Position numbers and translations under genes: made by a program. A stretch of DNA of 64,000 bases. Source: Streptomyces antnestii. GTDB lineage: Bacteria; Actinomycetota; Actinomycetes; Streptomycetales; Streptomycetaceae. This document shows positions 15,745-25,600 of this stretch, piece after piece. The stretch is from contig NZ_RZYA01000002.1 of NCBI RefSeq assembly GCF_004005495.1, forward strand, positions 248,001-312,000, written 5' to 3'. A model generated the notes under the pieces. It had not been told where the DNA came from. It did no database searches and worked only from the letters and a program-made list of their open reading frames with translations. Positions within the stretch are counted from its first letter, which is position 1. Each line of letters opens with the position of its first letter.

Positions 15745-17382
15745 ATGTCGGGTACTCGGTCGACATCCTCGAAGCCTGCCGAAGCCCCGGAGCGGGGCCG
15801 AAGCAGGGGGGTCGCGCTATTCGTCATCTGCTCGTGCCAGCTGATGGTGGTCCTCGACATCACCATCGTGAACATCGCCCTGCCGCACATCCAGACCGCG
15901 CTCGGTTTCTCGACCGAGAACCTGTCCTGGGTGATCAACGCGTACACGCTGACCTTCGGTGGTCTGCTGCTGCTCGGCGGGCGGCTCGGCGACATCCTCG
16001 GCCGCCGCCGCGTCTTCATGTCCGGAGTCCTGCTCTTCGTACTCGCCTCACTGCTCGGCGGACTCGCGCAGGAATCCTGGCAACTGCTCGCCGCACGCTC
16101 GCTGCAGGGCGTCGGCGGCGCCATCGCCTCGCCCACCGCCCTCGCGCTGATCACCACGACCTTCCGCGAAGGACCCGAGCGGAACCGGGCGTTCGGCGTG
16201 TTCTCGGCCGTCTCCGCGGGCGGCGGTGCGATCGGCCTCATCACGGGCGGTGTGCTCGTCGAGTGGCTCGACTGGCGCTGGGTGTTCTTCGTCAACGTGC
16301 CCATCGGCATCCTGATCGCGCTCGCCACACCCCGCTACATCCGCGAGTCCGAACGCCACCCGGGCCACTTCGACATCGCCGGTGCGCTCACCGCCACCGT
16401 CGGCATGGTCCTGCTCGTCTACGGCTTCATCCGCGCCTCGAAGGACGGCTGGAGCGACAGTCTGACCCTCGCCGCGTTCGGCGCGGCCATCGTGCTCCTC
16501 ACCCTGTTCCTCGCCATCGAGAGCCGCTCCAGGCAGCCCATCACACCGTTGTGGATGTTCCGCGACCGCAACCGCGCCGGCGTCTACGGGATGATGCTGT
16601 GCCTGGCCGGGGCGATCTTCGGCATGTTCTTCTTCTTGACGCTCTTCGTGCAGAACGTCCTCGGCTTCAGCCCGCTGCGGACCGGCCTCGCCTTCCTTCC
16701 CATCAGCGGGATCATCGCCGTCGCCGCCGGATTCGCCTCGCAGTTCCTGCCCAGGTTCGGGCCCAAACCCTTCATGGTCGCCGGCGCGCTCCTGGCGGCG
16801 ACCGGCCTCGGCTGGCTGACGATGACGGACAGCGACAGCACCTATGCGAGCGGCATCCTCGGCCCGACGCTGGTCCTCGGCTTCGGCATGGGCCTGCAGT
16901 TCGTGTCCCTGACGCTGATGGCGCTGTCGGGCGTGGCCACGAAGGACTCGGGAGCGGCCTCCGGAGTCCTCAACACCACCCAGCAGGTCGGTGGTTCGCT
17001 CGGCCTGTCCATCCTGGTCACGGTCTACGGCACGGCCAGCCGGAACGAAGCCACCGACCAGATACCGAAGTTCCTCGCGCAGGCGACCCCGGCGCAGCGC
17101 ATCCAGTTCCGCAGGACCGGACAGCTCCCGCCGCCCTGGAGCGACCAGATCCTCGCGTCGGGCGTCTCCAGCGCGTTCATCGCCGCCGCCGCGTTCGCCG
17201 TGTGCGGCGCCCTGATCGCCCTCGTCGTCATCCAGGTGCGCGCCTCCGACCTCGAACGACTCCAGGGCGGCGCCATGCCGCTCGCAGCCGCCGAGGAGGG
17301 CGCGACGGACGCGGGCGGCGCGCCGTCCGGCGCCTCGCCGCCGAACCCCGCCGCGCACGAGCGACCACCCCCGGACGGCTGA
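15745..17382 (+). CDS. MFS multidrug exporter, DHA2 (EmrB/QacA, 14-helix) family
   Basis: A 545-residue membrane protein with about 14 hydrophobic helices. It has the DHA2 landmarks: LMVVLDITIVNIALPHIQ in helix 1 (motif D1), LGGRLGDILGRRRVF in loop 2-3 (motif A) and a motif-C-like Gly/Ala-rich helix 5 (GGGAIGLITGGVL). It probably exports drugs or toxic metabolites by proton antiport. ATG 15745 gives a normal 20-25-residue cytoplasmic N terminus; the frame is open further upstream but would cover the operator repeats. It follows the ABC-F gene by about 140 bp on the same strand, so both may belong to a drug response. Confidence 0.9.
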   Translation: MSGTRSTSSKPAEAPERGRSRGVALFVICSCQLMVVLDITIVNIALPHIQTALGFSTENLSWVINAYTLTFGGLLLLGGRLGDILGRRRVFMSGVLLFVLASLLGGLAQESWQLLAARSLQGVGGAIASPTALALITTTFREGPERNRAFGVFSAVSAGGGAIGLITGGVLVEWLDWRWVFFVNVPIGILIALATPRYIRESERHPGHFDIAGALTATVGMVLLVYGFIRASKDGWSDSLTLAAFGAAIVLLTLFLAIESRSRQPITPLWMFRDRNRAGVYGMMLCLAGAIFGMFFFLTLFVQNVLGFSPLRTGLAFLPISGIIAVAAGFASQFLPRFGPKPFMVAGALLAATGLGWLTMTDSDSTYASGILGPTLVLGFGMGLQFVSLTLMALSGVATKDSGAASGVLNTTQQVGGSLGLSILVTVYGTASRNEATDQIPKFLAQATPAQRIQFRRTGQLPPPWSDQILASGVSSAFIAAAAFAVCGALIALVVIQVRASDLERLQGGAMPLAAAEEGATDAGGAPSGASPPNPAAHERPPPDG

Positions 17383-17385
17383 GCC

Positions 17386-18867
17386 CTACGCCGTACGCGG
17401 CGGCAGCCCCAGGCCGGACGGGTCCACGAACTGGATCCGCCCGGCCGTGCCGAGTCCCCGCGGCGTGCCCGGGAACAGCCAGAGGCCGCCCTTGCCGCGC
17501 CGGTAGCCCGGGGCGTCGGCCACGACGTCGGAGCGGCCGTCGCCGTTCACGTCGAGAAGCGGGAACGTGGCGGCGAACCCGTCACCGCCCGTCGGGTCGT
17601 GCCGGCCGGGCACACCGGGAGTGTCGAGGTCGAAGGCGGTCGCGCCCGCACCCGTCGGGGGACCGTCCGGGCCGCCCGGGAGCAGCGTGAAGCGCCCGTC
17701 GCCCTGGTCCTCGCCCGGCGTGTCCACGACCAGATCCGGCTGCCCGTCACCGTTCACGTCGCCGGTGCCCGCGCCCCTGCCGAAACCGTCCTTGCCCTGC
17801 GAGTCGCCCGGGACGCCGGGCGTCTCCTGGTCGAAGACGGAGTGCGGCCGCCCCCTTCCCACACCCGACTTCGACCCGTACGTCACGGTGAGCCGCCCCG
17901 AGGCGGGGCCCTCCGCGACACCCACGTCGCGGTAGCCGGGCGCGAGGATGTCCTCGATCCCGTCGCCGTCGACGTCACCGCTGCGCGGCACCATGACCCC
18001 GTCGTACGTCTCGTTGCCGAGGTTCCCGGGCGGCGGGGCCGGTGTCAGCCCGCGGGGGCCGCCGCGGAAGTACGTCACGGCCGGGCCGTTGTCCACCGGC
18101 GGATCCGCGTCCTCCTCGCCCGGGTCGGGGTCGGTGAACAGGACATCGCCGTAGCCGTCGCCGTCGAAGTCCCCGCTGGTCGCCTGCCTGGGGCCCGCCG
18201 TGCTCCTGAGGTCGGCGGTGCGGGCGGGAGCGCCGTCCTTGCCGAAGGGGCCGTACGCCACCAGGCCCTGCCGGTCCGGCAGTTCGGTGTCGTTCCCGTT
18301 CGGGTGGTAGCCCGCGTAGACCAGGTCGACGGCCCCGTCGCCGTCGACGTCGACGGCCGCGTGCGCGGAGACGAGCCCTTCGGCCCGGACCGGGAGCGGG
18401 TCGCCGAGGCCCTTCCTGCCGCCGGGGATGATCACGGCGTTGCCGGGGTCGTCACGGCGGGCCGGATCCGCGGCGTGGCGGTCGGTGCGCGTCGCGACCA
18501 GATCCGTGTAGCCGTCACCGTTCAGGTCGGCGCGGAGCAGCGGGCCGTAGTAGGAGTCGCGGTACGTCCTGCGGCGCCCGGGGTCCAGGCCCTTGGCCGA
18601 GCCCGGAAGGACGAGCAGGTGATAGCCGGTCGGCTGTCGGAACTTGTTCCGTGTGGTCAGGGACGTCACGAAGTCGTCGTAGCCGTCCCGGTCGAAGTCC
18701 CCGAGCCCGCGCTCGCCCGCACCCCGGCCCGTGGGCACCCGGGGAGCGGGGTCGGCGGTGCGGTCCTGGGCCTCACCCGCCGAGCAGCCCGCGAGCAGCG
18801 TCACCGCGCACCCGATGGCGATCAGGGCCGGTGACAGCCGAGGGCGATGACGGGGCGCACGGGACAA
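17386..18867 (-). CDS. FG-GAP/VCBS repeat lipoprotein, seven-bladed beta-propeller
   Basis: A 493-residue secreted lipoprotein. TTG 18867 with AGGAGG six bases upstream opens a signal peptide ending in the lipobox LLAGC (Cys about 28). The mature part carries seven calcium-binding loops of the pattern D-x-D/N-x-D-G-x-x-D near residues 57, 112, 174, 235, 296, 369 and 438, one per blade, as in integrin alpha propellers. Streptomyces encodes many of these surface proteins; their ligands are mostly unknown. Only three bases separate its stop from that of the convergent exporter. Confidence 0.88.
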   Translation of the reverse strand: MSRAPRHRPRLSPALIAIGCAVTLLAGCSAGEAQDRTADPAPRVPTGRGAGERGLGDFDRDGYDDFVTSLTTRNKFRQPTGYHLLVLPGSAKGLDPGRRRTYRDSYYGPLLRADLNGDGYTDLVATRTDRHAADPARRDDPGNAVIIPGGRKGLGDPLPVRAEGLVSAHAAVDVDGDGAVDLVYAGYHPNGNDTELPDRQGLVAYGPFGKDGAPARTADLRSTAGPRQATSGDFDGDGYGDVLFTDPDPGEEDADPPVDNGPAVTYFRGGPRGLTPAPPPGNLGNETYDGVMVPRSGDVDGDGIEDILAPGYRDVGVAEGPASGRLTVTYGSKSGVGRGRPHSVFDQETPGVPGDSQGKDGFGRGAGTGDVNGDGQPDLVVDTPGEDQGDGRFTLLPGGPDGPPTGAGATAFDLDTPGVPGRHDPTGGDGFAATFPLLDVNGDGRSDVVADAPGYRRGKGGLWLFPGTPRGLGTAGRIQFVDPSGLGLPPRTA

Positions 18868-19031
18868 GGCGTTCCTCCTGAGGCTCCTGTTGAGCTTTCT
18901 CCTGTCGAGCTACGGATAGGACCGCTCGGGAACAGCCATGGTTGCGGTCCTGAAGATCGCGTTTCCGCAACATCGCACGGGGGCCGCCCCGGTGCCATCC
19001 TGGAAGGGAGACATCGACATGGAGGACCGTC

Positions 19032-19655
19032 ATGGGTTTCTATGCCGAGCAGGTGCTGCCCCGGATCATCGATGTCGCGTGTGGCGTGAAGTCCGCCGGA
19101 CCGCTGCGACGCAGGGTCTGCGAGGGGCTGCGGGGCCAGGTCGTGGAGATCGGCTTCGGCACCGGCCACAACGTCCCCTACTACCCGCAGGCCGTCATCG
19201 GCGTGATGGCGATCGAGCCCTCGGACGTCGCATGGAGGCTGGCCGCCGAGCGGATCGGGGCGACGAACATCCCCGTACGCCGCGCGGGCCCGGACGGCCA
19301 GTCGCTGCCCTTCGACGACGACAGCTTCGACACCGCCCTGTCGACGTGGACGCTGTGCACCATCCCCGACGCCGGTGCCGCGCTGCGCGAGCTGCGCCGG
19401 GTGCTGCGGCCGGGCGGGACCCTGCACTTCCTCGAACACGGGCTCGCACCCGAGGAGGACGAGGACGTACGCCGCTGGCAGCGGCGTCTGGAGCCGGTGA
19501 ACAAGCGGGTCCTGGGCGGCTGCCATCTGACACGGCGGATCCCGGACCTCGTGATCGACGCCGGATTCACCATCACGGCCCTCGACGTCTTCTACGAGAA
19601 GGGCGCCCCGAGGCCCCTGGGCGCCGACTCCCTGGGCGTCGCGCTCGTACCGTGA
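19032..19655 (+). CDS. Class I SAM-dependent methyltransferase (METTL7/UbiE-like core)
   Basis: A 207-residue methyltransferase. Motif I is VVEIGFGTGHNVPYYP (about residues 37-52), the acidic post-I residue is in VMAIEPSD, and motif II/III read FDTALSTWTLCTIPD and LRPGGTLHFLEHG, typical of the Methyltransf_11 group that includes METTL7-like alkyl/thiol methyltransferases. ATG 19032 has GGAGG seven bases upstream. The stop codon lies inside the first unit of a 15-bp tandem repeat. Substrate unknown. Confidence 0.88.
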   Translation: MGFYAEQVLPRIIDVACGVKSAGPLRRRVCEGLRGQVVEIGFGTGHNVPYYPQAVIGVMAIEPSDVAWRLAAERIGATNIPVRRAGPDGQSLPFDDDSFDTALSTWTLCTIPDAGAALRELRRVLRPGGTLHFLEHGLAPEEDEDVRRWQRRLEPVNKRVLGGCHLTRRIPDLVIDAGFTITALDVFYEKGAPRPLGADSLGVALVP

Positions 19656-19726
19656 ACCGGTTGGTCGTGAACCGGTTGGTCGTGAACCGGTCAGTCGTGA
19701 ACCAGTCGGTCGTGAGCTAGTCGGTG
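19652..19726. repeat. Five-copy 15-bp tandem repeat
   Basis: Units start at 19652, 19667, 19682, 19697 and 19712. The first two are identical (GTGAACCGGTTGGTC) and later copies diverge step by step. The array covers the stop codon of the methyltransferase and reaches the 3' end of the convergent LysE gene. Each complete unit has a self-complementary core AACCGGTT in the first two copies. Confidence 0.9.
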
Positions 19727-20355
19727 CGACCCGTCGCCGCGACGGCCACGCCCAGGCCGATCATCGTGAGCCCGCCGACACCGCCGACCATGCCGAGCCG
19801 CCGGGGCGAGGTGGTGAACCAGGTCCGCGTCGTCGCCGCGACCAGGCCCCACACGCTGTCCGACGCCACCGCGATGACGTTGAAGACGAGTCCGAGCAGC
19901 AGCATCTGCAGCGTGACGTGCCCCTGGCCGCGGTCCACGAACTGCGGCAGCACGGCCGCGAAGAACACGATGGTCTTGGGGTTGGCCACGCCGACGGCGA
20001 ACCCCTCCCACAACGTACGCAGGGTGCCGTGTGCGACCCCGTCACCGGCGAACGCCGCCTGCAGCGACCGCCGTTGACGCACCGCCTTCACCCCGAGGTA
20101 CACGAGATACGCGGCGCCCACGAGCTTGAGCGCGGTGAAGACGAGGACCGAGCGCTCCACGACGGCGCCCACCCCGAGCGCCACGGCCACCACGAGGACG
20201 TATGCGCCGAGGGTGTTCCCCACGACCGTGGTCAGGGCGGCGCGACGCCCCTGCGACAGGGCCCGCCCGATCACGAACAGCACGCTGGGGCCAGGAATCA
20301 CGATCAGGAGGAACGACATCGCCGCGAAGGCCAGCAGTCGGTCGGTAGACACCAT
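19717..20355 (-). CDS. LysE/RhtB-family amino-acid exporter
   Basis: A 212-residue membrane protein with about six helices. The opening FAAMSFLLIVIPGPSVLFVI (helix 1 with the conserved Pro-Gly-Pro) and the central GVANPKTIVFFAAVLPQF are diagnostic for LysE/RhtB exporters, which expel basic amino acids, homoserine/threonine or similar compounds. ATG 20355 is chosen because the near-consensus -10 box TATATG sits exactly six bases upstream, suggesting a leaderless message; ATG 20364 is also in frame. The stop lies within the 15-bp repeat array. Confidence 0.87.
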   Translation of the reverse strand: MVSTDRLLAFAAMSFLLIVIPGPSVLFVIGRALSQGRRAALTTVVGNTLGAYVLVVAVALGVGAVVERSVLVFTALKLVGAAYLVYLGVKAVRQRRSLQAAFAGDGVAHGTLRTLWEGFAVGVANPKTIVFFAAVLPQFVDRGQGHVTLQMLLLGLVFNVIAVASDSVWGLVAATTRTWFTTSPRRLGMVGGVGGLTMIGLGVAVAATGRTD

Positions 20356-20421
20356 GCGGGCCATATAACACGCAGGCGCGTCGGGCCCGCAGGTCTTTTT
20401 CCGCGCGAAGGCCCCGGGCCC

Positions 20422-20427
20422 TAGACT
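20422..20427 (+). promoter_or_regulatory. -10 box TAGACT of a leaderless gene
   Basis: TAGACT ends six bases before the ATG at 20434, which would put transcription start on or next to the A of the ATG. No ribosome site is visible. Confidence 0.6.
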
Positions 20428-20433
20428 CGCTGA

Positions 20434-21054
20434 ATGGCGAAGTACTTCGACGTACACCCCGAGAACCCCCAGCGGCGCACCATCAGCAGTGTGGCCGACA
20501 GCATCCGGGCCGACGAACTCGTCGCGTACCCGACCGACTCCTGCTACGCCCTGGGGTGCCGGCTCGGCAGCCGGGACGGGATCACCCGGATCCGGCAGAT
20601 CCGCAACCTCGACGACCGTCACCACTTCACGCTGGTGTGCCAGAACTTCGCCCAGCTGGGCCAGTTCGTGCACATCGACAACGACGTGTTCCGCGCGATC
20701 AAGGCGGCGACGCCCGGCAGCTACACGTTCATCCTGCCCGCCACGAAGGAAGTGCCGCGTCAGCTGCTGCACCCGAAGAAGAAGACGGTCGGCGTCCGCA
20801 TCCCCGACCACGCGGTCGTGCAGGCACTCCTCGCCGAGCTGGGGGAGCCGCTGCTGTCCAGCACGCTGCTCCTGCCCGACGAGGACGAGCCGCTCACGCA
20901 GGGCTGGGAGATCAAGGAGCGCCTCGACCACGTGGTGGACGTCGTGGTCGACTCCGGCGACTGCGGCACCGAGCCGACCACGGTCATCGACTTCTCCGGC
21001 GGCGCGACGGAGATCGTGCGGCACGGGGCGGGCGACACGTCGCGGTTCGAATAG
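20434..21054 (+). CDS. YciO/Sua5/YrdC-family protein (threonylcarbamoyl-AMP synthase-like)
   Basis: A 206-residue single-domain member of the Sua5/YrdC family, which makes threonylcarbamoyl-AMP for tRNA t6A37. Visible are VAYPTDSCYALGC (conserved threonine/tyrosine pocket), the KxR region (here RQIRNLDDRHHFTLVC), SYTFILPATKEVP, and the basic KKKTVGVRIPDHAV signature. Sequence order is closest to the YciO branch, whose in vivo role is less certain. The gene appears leaderless (TAGACT-N6-ATG). Neighbours give no functional link. Confidence 0.88.
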   Translation: MAKYFDVHPENPQRRTISSVADSIRADELVAYPTDSCYALGCRLGSRDGITRIRQIRNLDDRHHFTLVCQNFAQLGQFVHIDNDVFRAIKAATPGSYTFILPATKEVPRQLLHPKKKTVGVRIPDHAVVQALLAELGEPLLSSTLLLPDEDEPLTQGWEIKERLDHVVDVVVDSGDCGTEPTTVIDFSGGATEIVRHGAGDTSRFE

Positions 21055-21078
21055 GGGACCGGCGGTTCGAGCAGCGGC

Positions 21079-22509
21079 CTATTCGCGGCGCCGGTGCAGG
21101 ATGCCGGCGCCCGCCGCTCCTCCCGCGGCCGGCGTCCCGTTCGGGCCGCCATCGCCGGCACCGCCGTTCCCCACGACCGGGAGCGGCGGGAGCGGGCCAC
21201 GCCGCAGCCACGCCGTCATGAGCTGGTCGACCGGCCGCGCCGCCGGCGCGTACCGGGCCACGTGCGCCATGAACGCCTCCGTGCCGACCACGCCGTGCCG
21301 GTGCGCCGACACCCAGTCGCGCACCATGCGGAAGAACGCCTCGTCACCGAGCGCGCAGCGCACCGCGTGCACCGTGAGCCCGCCGCGCTCGTAGACCCGG
21401 TCGTCGAACAGCGACTTGCGGCCCGGATCGGCAAGGACGAGGTCCTGCGGCAGCACCGACAGCTCGCGGTGCGCGGCCGCGGCCAGTTCCTGCGTGGTCC
21501 GGCCGCCCGAGCGCTCCGACCACAGCCACTCCGCGTACTTGGCGAAGCCCTCGTTGAGCCAGATGTCCCGCCAGGCCGCGATGGTGACGCTGTTGCCGAA
21601 CCACTGGTGGGCGAGCTCGTGCGCGACGAGCCGCTCCCAGCTCCGCGTGCCGTCCACATGGTTGGCGCCGAACAGCGAAAGCCCCTGCGCCTCCACGGGG
21701 ACGTCGAAGTCCTCGTCGGCCACCACGACGGCGTACTCACCGAAGGGATACGCCCCGAAGAGCTCTTCGAAGAACCGCATCATCTGGGGCTGCCGGGCGA
21801 AGTCCCGGGAGAACTCCGACAGCAGCGGCACCGGCACGTACGCGCTCTGCGGGACACCGCCGAGCCCCGGGTCGCCGAGGAGGACGGTCTGGTACACGCC
21901 GATGGACAGGCCCAGCAGATAGCTCGGGGTCGGCGCCGCCTGCTCGTACACCCAGGTCGTCGTCGACGACTTCGTCGTACGGGTGAGCAGGCGCCCGCCG
22001 ATCACGACGGTGTACGGCGAGGGGACCGTCAGGGAGATGTGGTACGCGGCCTTGTCGTCGGGCCGGTCGTTGCACGGGAACCAGGACGGGGCGCCGGTGG
22101 GCTGGCTCGCCACGAGCGCGCCGTCCGACAGCTCCTCCCAGCCGAGCCCGCCCCAGGGGCTGTTGACCGGCTTCGGGTTGCCCGACCAGTGCACCTCCAC
22201 CGTGAACGCGGCACCGGCCCGCAGCGGCTTCGCGGGCCGGATCCGCAGCTTGCCGCCCCGGTGCGTGTAGCGCGGCTGGCGGCCGTCGACGAGCACCTTG
22301 CCGAGCCGGAAGGCCGCGAGGTCGAGATGGAATTCGGCCAGCGGGGCCCGGCCCGCTATGGCGCTGATCCGGGCGCTCCCGGCGAGGCGGTTGGGGCCGG
22401 GACGGTAGTCGAGGGAGAGCTCGTAGCGGTGCACCCGGTAGCGGGGGTCGCCGTGGCCGGGGAAGTACGGGTCCGATACCGGTGTCTCGCCGCTCACTGA
22501 AGTGTCCAC
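21079..22509 (-). CDS. M1-family zinc metallopeptidase, possible polyamino-acid-degrading peptidase
   Basis: A 476-residue M1 aminopeptidase relative. The zinc site is H297ELAH in AHELAHQWFGN with the third ligand Glu in WLNEGFAKYAE about 19 residues on, and a Tyr follows in the usual place (DRVYERGG). The beta-sheet N-terminal domain is present, but the helical C-terminal domain of full-length members is missing, as in short actinobacterial forms. It lies 142 bp downstream of the Pls-type synthetase on the same strand. From memory, epsilon-polylysine producers carry an M1-type degrading peptidase (Pld) beside pls, so a role in trimming or self-protection is likely here (inference). Start may be GTG 22509 or GTG 22497. 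Confidence 0.9.
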   Translation of the reverse strand: MDTSVSGETPVSDPYFPGHGDPRYRVHRYELSLDYRPGPNRLAGSARISAIAGRAPLAEFHLDLAAFRLGKVLVDGRQPRYTHRGGKLRIRPAKPLRAGAAFTVEVHWSGNPKPVNSPWGGLGWEELSDGALVASQPTGAPSWFPCNDRPDDKAAYHISLTVPSPYTVVIGGRLLTRTTKSSTTTWVYEQAAPTPSYLLGLSIGVYQTVLLGDPGLGGVPQSAYVPVPLLSEFSRDFARQPQMMRFFEELFGAYPFGEYAVVVADEDFDVPVEAQGLSLFGANHVDGTRSWERLVAHELAHQWFGNSVTIAAWRDIWLNEGFAKYAEWLWSERSGGRTTQELAAAAHRELSVLPQDLVLADPGRKSLFDDRVYERGGLTVHAVRCALGDEAFFRMVRDWVSAHRHGVVGTEAFMAHVARYAPAARPVDQLMTAWLRRGPLPPLPVVGNGGAGDGGPNGTPAAGGAAGAGILHRRRE

Positions 22510-22651
22510 TCCCTGCGCCGTGCTCGTTCAACGTGTCTGTGTCGTGCCCCCCACCCCGTGCCGTACGCATCGAAGCTCTGACCGACTCCGACCGACCATA
22601 AGGCGTGCCGCCCCTCCAGGGCGTGTCCGGCCATGATCCGCCGCACACGTC

Positions 22652-25600
22652 CTAAGGGCGCCACGCCTCGATCGGGTTGCCCAGCCAGCGGGTGTCGTCG
22701 GGCACGGACTCCGCCGCCATCACCAGGGACGCGGGACCCAGCGTGGCGCGGGCGCCGACCGTACTGCCCGGCAGGACGATCCCGCCTGGGCCGACCGTCG
22801 CGCCGCCGCCGAGCGTCACCGTGTCCATGCGCAGGATGCGGTCGTGGAAGAGGTGCGTCTGGAGCACGCAGCCACGGTTCACGCTGACCGCGCCGCCGAG
22901 GGTCACAAGGTCGGTCTCCGGCAGCCAGTAACTCTCGCACCACACGCCCCGGCCGACCCGCGCGCCCAGGCCGCGCAGCCACAGCGTCATGAGCGGGGTG
23001 CCCGGCGCCGCGCCGATCAGCCAGGGCACGGCGACGACCTCGACGAACGTGTCGGCCAGCTCGTCCCGCCAGACGAAACCGCTCCACAGAGGGTGTTCGC
23101 CGGCCCGGTGCCGGCCCACCAGAAGCCACTTCGCGGCCACCGCCGACAGCGCCCCCGCGCCGCCCGCGCAGAGGAGCACCGGACCCGACAGCGCGGCGGC
23201 CGCCCACAAGCCCCACAAGCCCCACCCGGCCGCCGAGGCGAGCGCACACAGCGCCCCCGCCGTCAGCACCGCCAGCGTCGCCGAGCAGAACACCGGCACG
23301 AGCCGGAACAGCTCCACGGCGCCCCGCGCCCACAGCAGCCGCGCCGGCGGGTCGTACGTACGGGAGTGGTCGCCGCCCTCGGGCGCGCGGGGCAGCTTCA
23401 TCGGCGGAAGGCCCAGATACGACGTGCCCTTCTTGGCCTTCTTCGGAGTGGCCGAGAGGACCCCGACGAGACCGCCGTCGGGGACGCTGCGCCCCGGCCC
23501 GGTCATGCCGGAGTTGCCGAGGAACGCCCGCCGGCCGATCGCGGCCCGCCCGATCCGCATCCAGCCGCCGCCGAGTTCGTACGGCGCGGTCAGGGTGTCG
23601 TCGGCGAGGAACGCACCGTCACCGACCGTGGTGAGGCTCGGCAGGGCGAGGACCGTGGAGATCTCGGCGCGGCGGCCCACCTTCATGCCGAGCAGCCGCA
23701 GCCACAGGGGCGTGGCGAGCCCCGCGTACAGGGGGAACAGCGTCTGCCGGGCCGCGTCCATCAGCTGCGTGACCGTCCAGGCCTGCCAGCCGGTGCGGCT
23801 GTGCGTCGGGTGAAGGCCGGGCCGCAGCCCGAGGCTCAGCAGCCGCACGGCTCCCACCAGCAGCGACGCGTACGCGCATCCGAAGGCGAGGGTCGCGGGC
23901 ACCACCGCGGGCAGCGCGCCGCGCAGCGCGTCGCCGAGGCCCGCGTCCCCGGGCACGAAACGCCCCGCGACCGCCAGCGCGGGCACGGCCGCGAGCACCG
24001 GAAGGGCGGACAGGGACAGGCCCGAGGCGCCGTACATGAGCCGCAAGGCGTAGGACCGCTTCGGGCGCTGCTTGGGCCAGTCCCGCTTGGCCTTGCCGAG
24101 TTTCACCGCGGGGGAGCCCGCCCAGCGCTGGCCGGTGGGGATCTGCCCGGTCACCGCCGAGCCGGGGGCCACCTCGGCCTTCTTGCCGACGCGCGCCCCG
24201 GGGAAGAGCAGGCTGCGGGTGCCGACGACGGCGCCGACGCCGACCTTGACGGCGCCGATCACAAGCCGGTCGCCGTCCACCCAGTGACCGGAGAGATCCA
24301 CTTCCGCCTCGACGGCGCAGCCCCGGCCCAGCTTGAGCATGCCGGTCACCGGCGGCAGCGAGTGCAGATCCACGTCCGGGCCGATACGGGCGCCCAGGGC
24401 GCGCGCGTACCGCAGCAGCCACGCACCGGTCAGCGACGTCGCGCCGCTGCACTCGGCGAGCCGCTCCGCCGTCCACAGCCGCAGATGGACCCGCCCGCCG
24501 CGCGGATACGTGCCGGGCGTGACGCCCCGCAGCAGCAGCCGCGCGCCTCCCGCCGCGAGCGCGAGCCGCCCCGCCGGGCTGAACAGCACCAAGGCCCCCG
24601 CGGCCACCCACCACCACGACACCGCCGGGGCCCACGGATAGGCACCGAACCGGTGCAGCACGTTGCCGAGCGCGGCGAGGGCCACGCACCAGCGCAGCCC
24701 CACGAGGGTGAACAGCGGGACAAGGAGCAGGAGTTGGATCACCTGGGCGCGCACGGGGACCGGAGCGATGTCGCGCCTCGTCTCCGTGCCCTGCGCCGAC
24801 TCCTCGAGGTGGCGGGCGAGCTTGCGGAGCGTCGGGTGCTGGTAGATGTCGAGGACGGCGGCGCTGGGGTAGCGGGCGCGCAGCCGGGTGGTCAGCTGGG
24901 CGGCGGCCAGGCTGGAGCCGCCGATCGCGAAGAAGTCGTCCTTGGCGCCGGTCACGGACACCCCGAGCGTGTGGGCCCACTGTTCGGCGAGCCACGCCTC
25001 CGTGCCGTACAGCTGCTCGGCGGGTCCGGTGGAGGTCTCCAGGTCGGGCAGCGGCCAGGGCAGCGCTGCCCGGTCGACCTTCCCGGACGTACGCGTGGGC
25101 AGGTTCTCGACGGGGGCGAGGAGCGGCACCAGGGCGGCGGGCAGCGCGGCCCGCAGGCGTTCGACGGCCCCGGCGCGGTCCCAGCCGTCCTGCGTGACGA
25201 CATAGCCGACGAGGAGCTGGTTGCCGCTGCGCGCCGTGCGCACAGCGGCGGCCGCGCCCGCGACGCCGGGCAGCGCCTGCAACGCGGCGTCGACCTCGCC
25301 GAGTTCGATGCGGCGCCCGCCGAGCTTGATCTGCTCGTCCCCGCGCCCGAGGAAGACGAGTCCTTCCGGGTCCGCCCGCACCAGGTCGCCGCTCCGATAG
25401 GCCCGCTCCCAGCCGAGGGAGGGCAGCGGGCCGTACTTCTCGGCGTCCTTATCGGGGTCGAGGTAGCGGGCGAGGCCCACGCCGCCGATGACGAGTTCGC
25501 CGGTGGCGCCGGGCGGGACGGGGGTGCCCGCCTCGTCGACGACGGCCAGCTCCCAGCCCGCCAGCGGCAGTCCGATCCTGACGGGTTCCTCACCGGTCAT

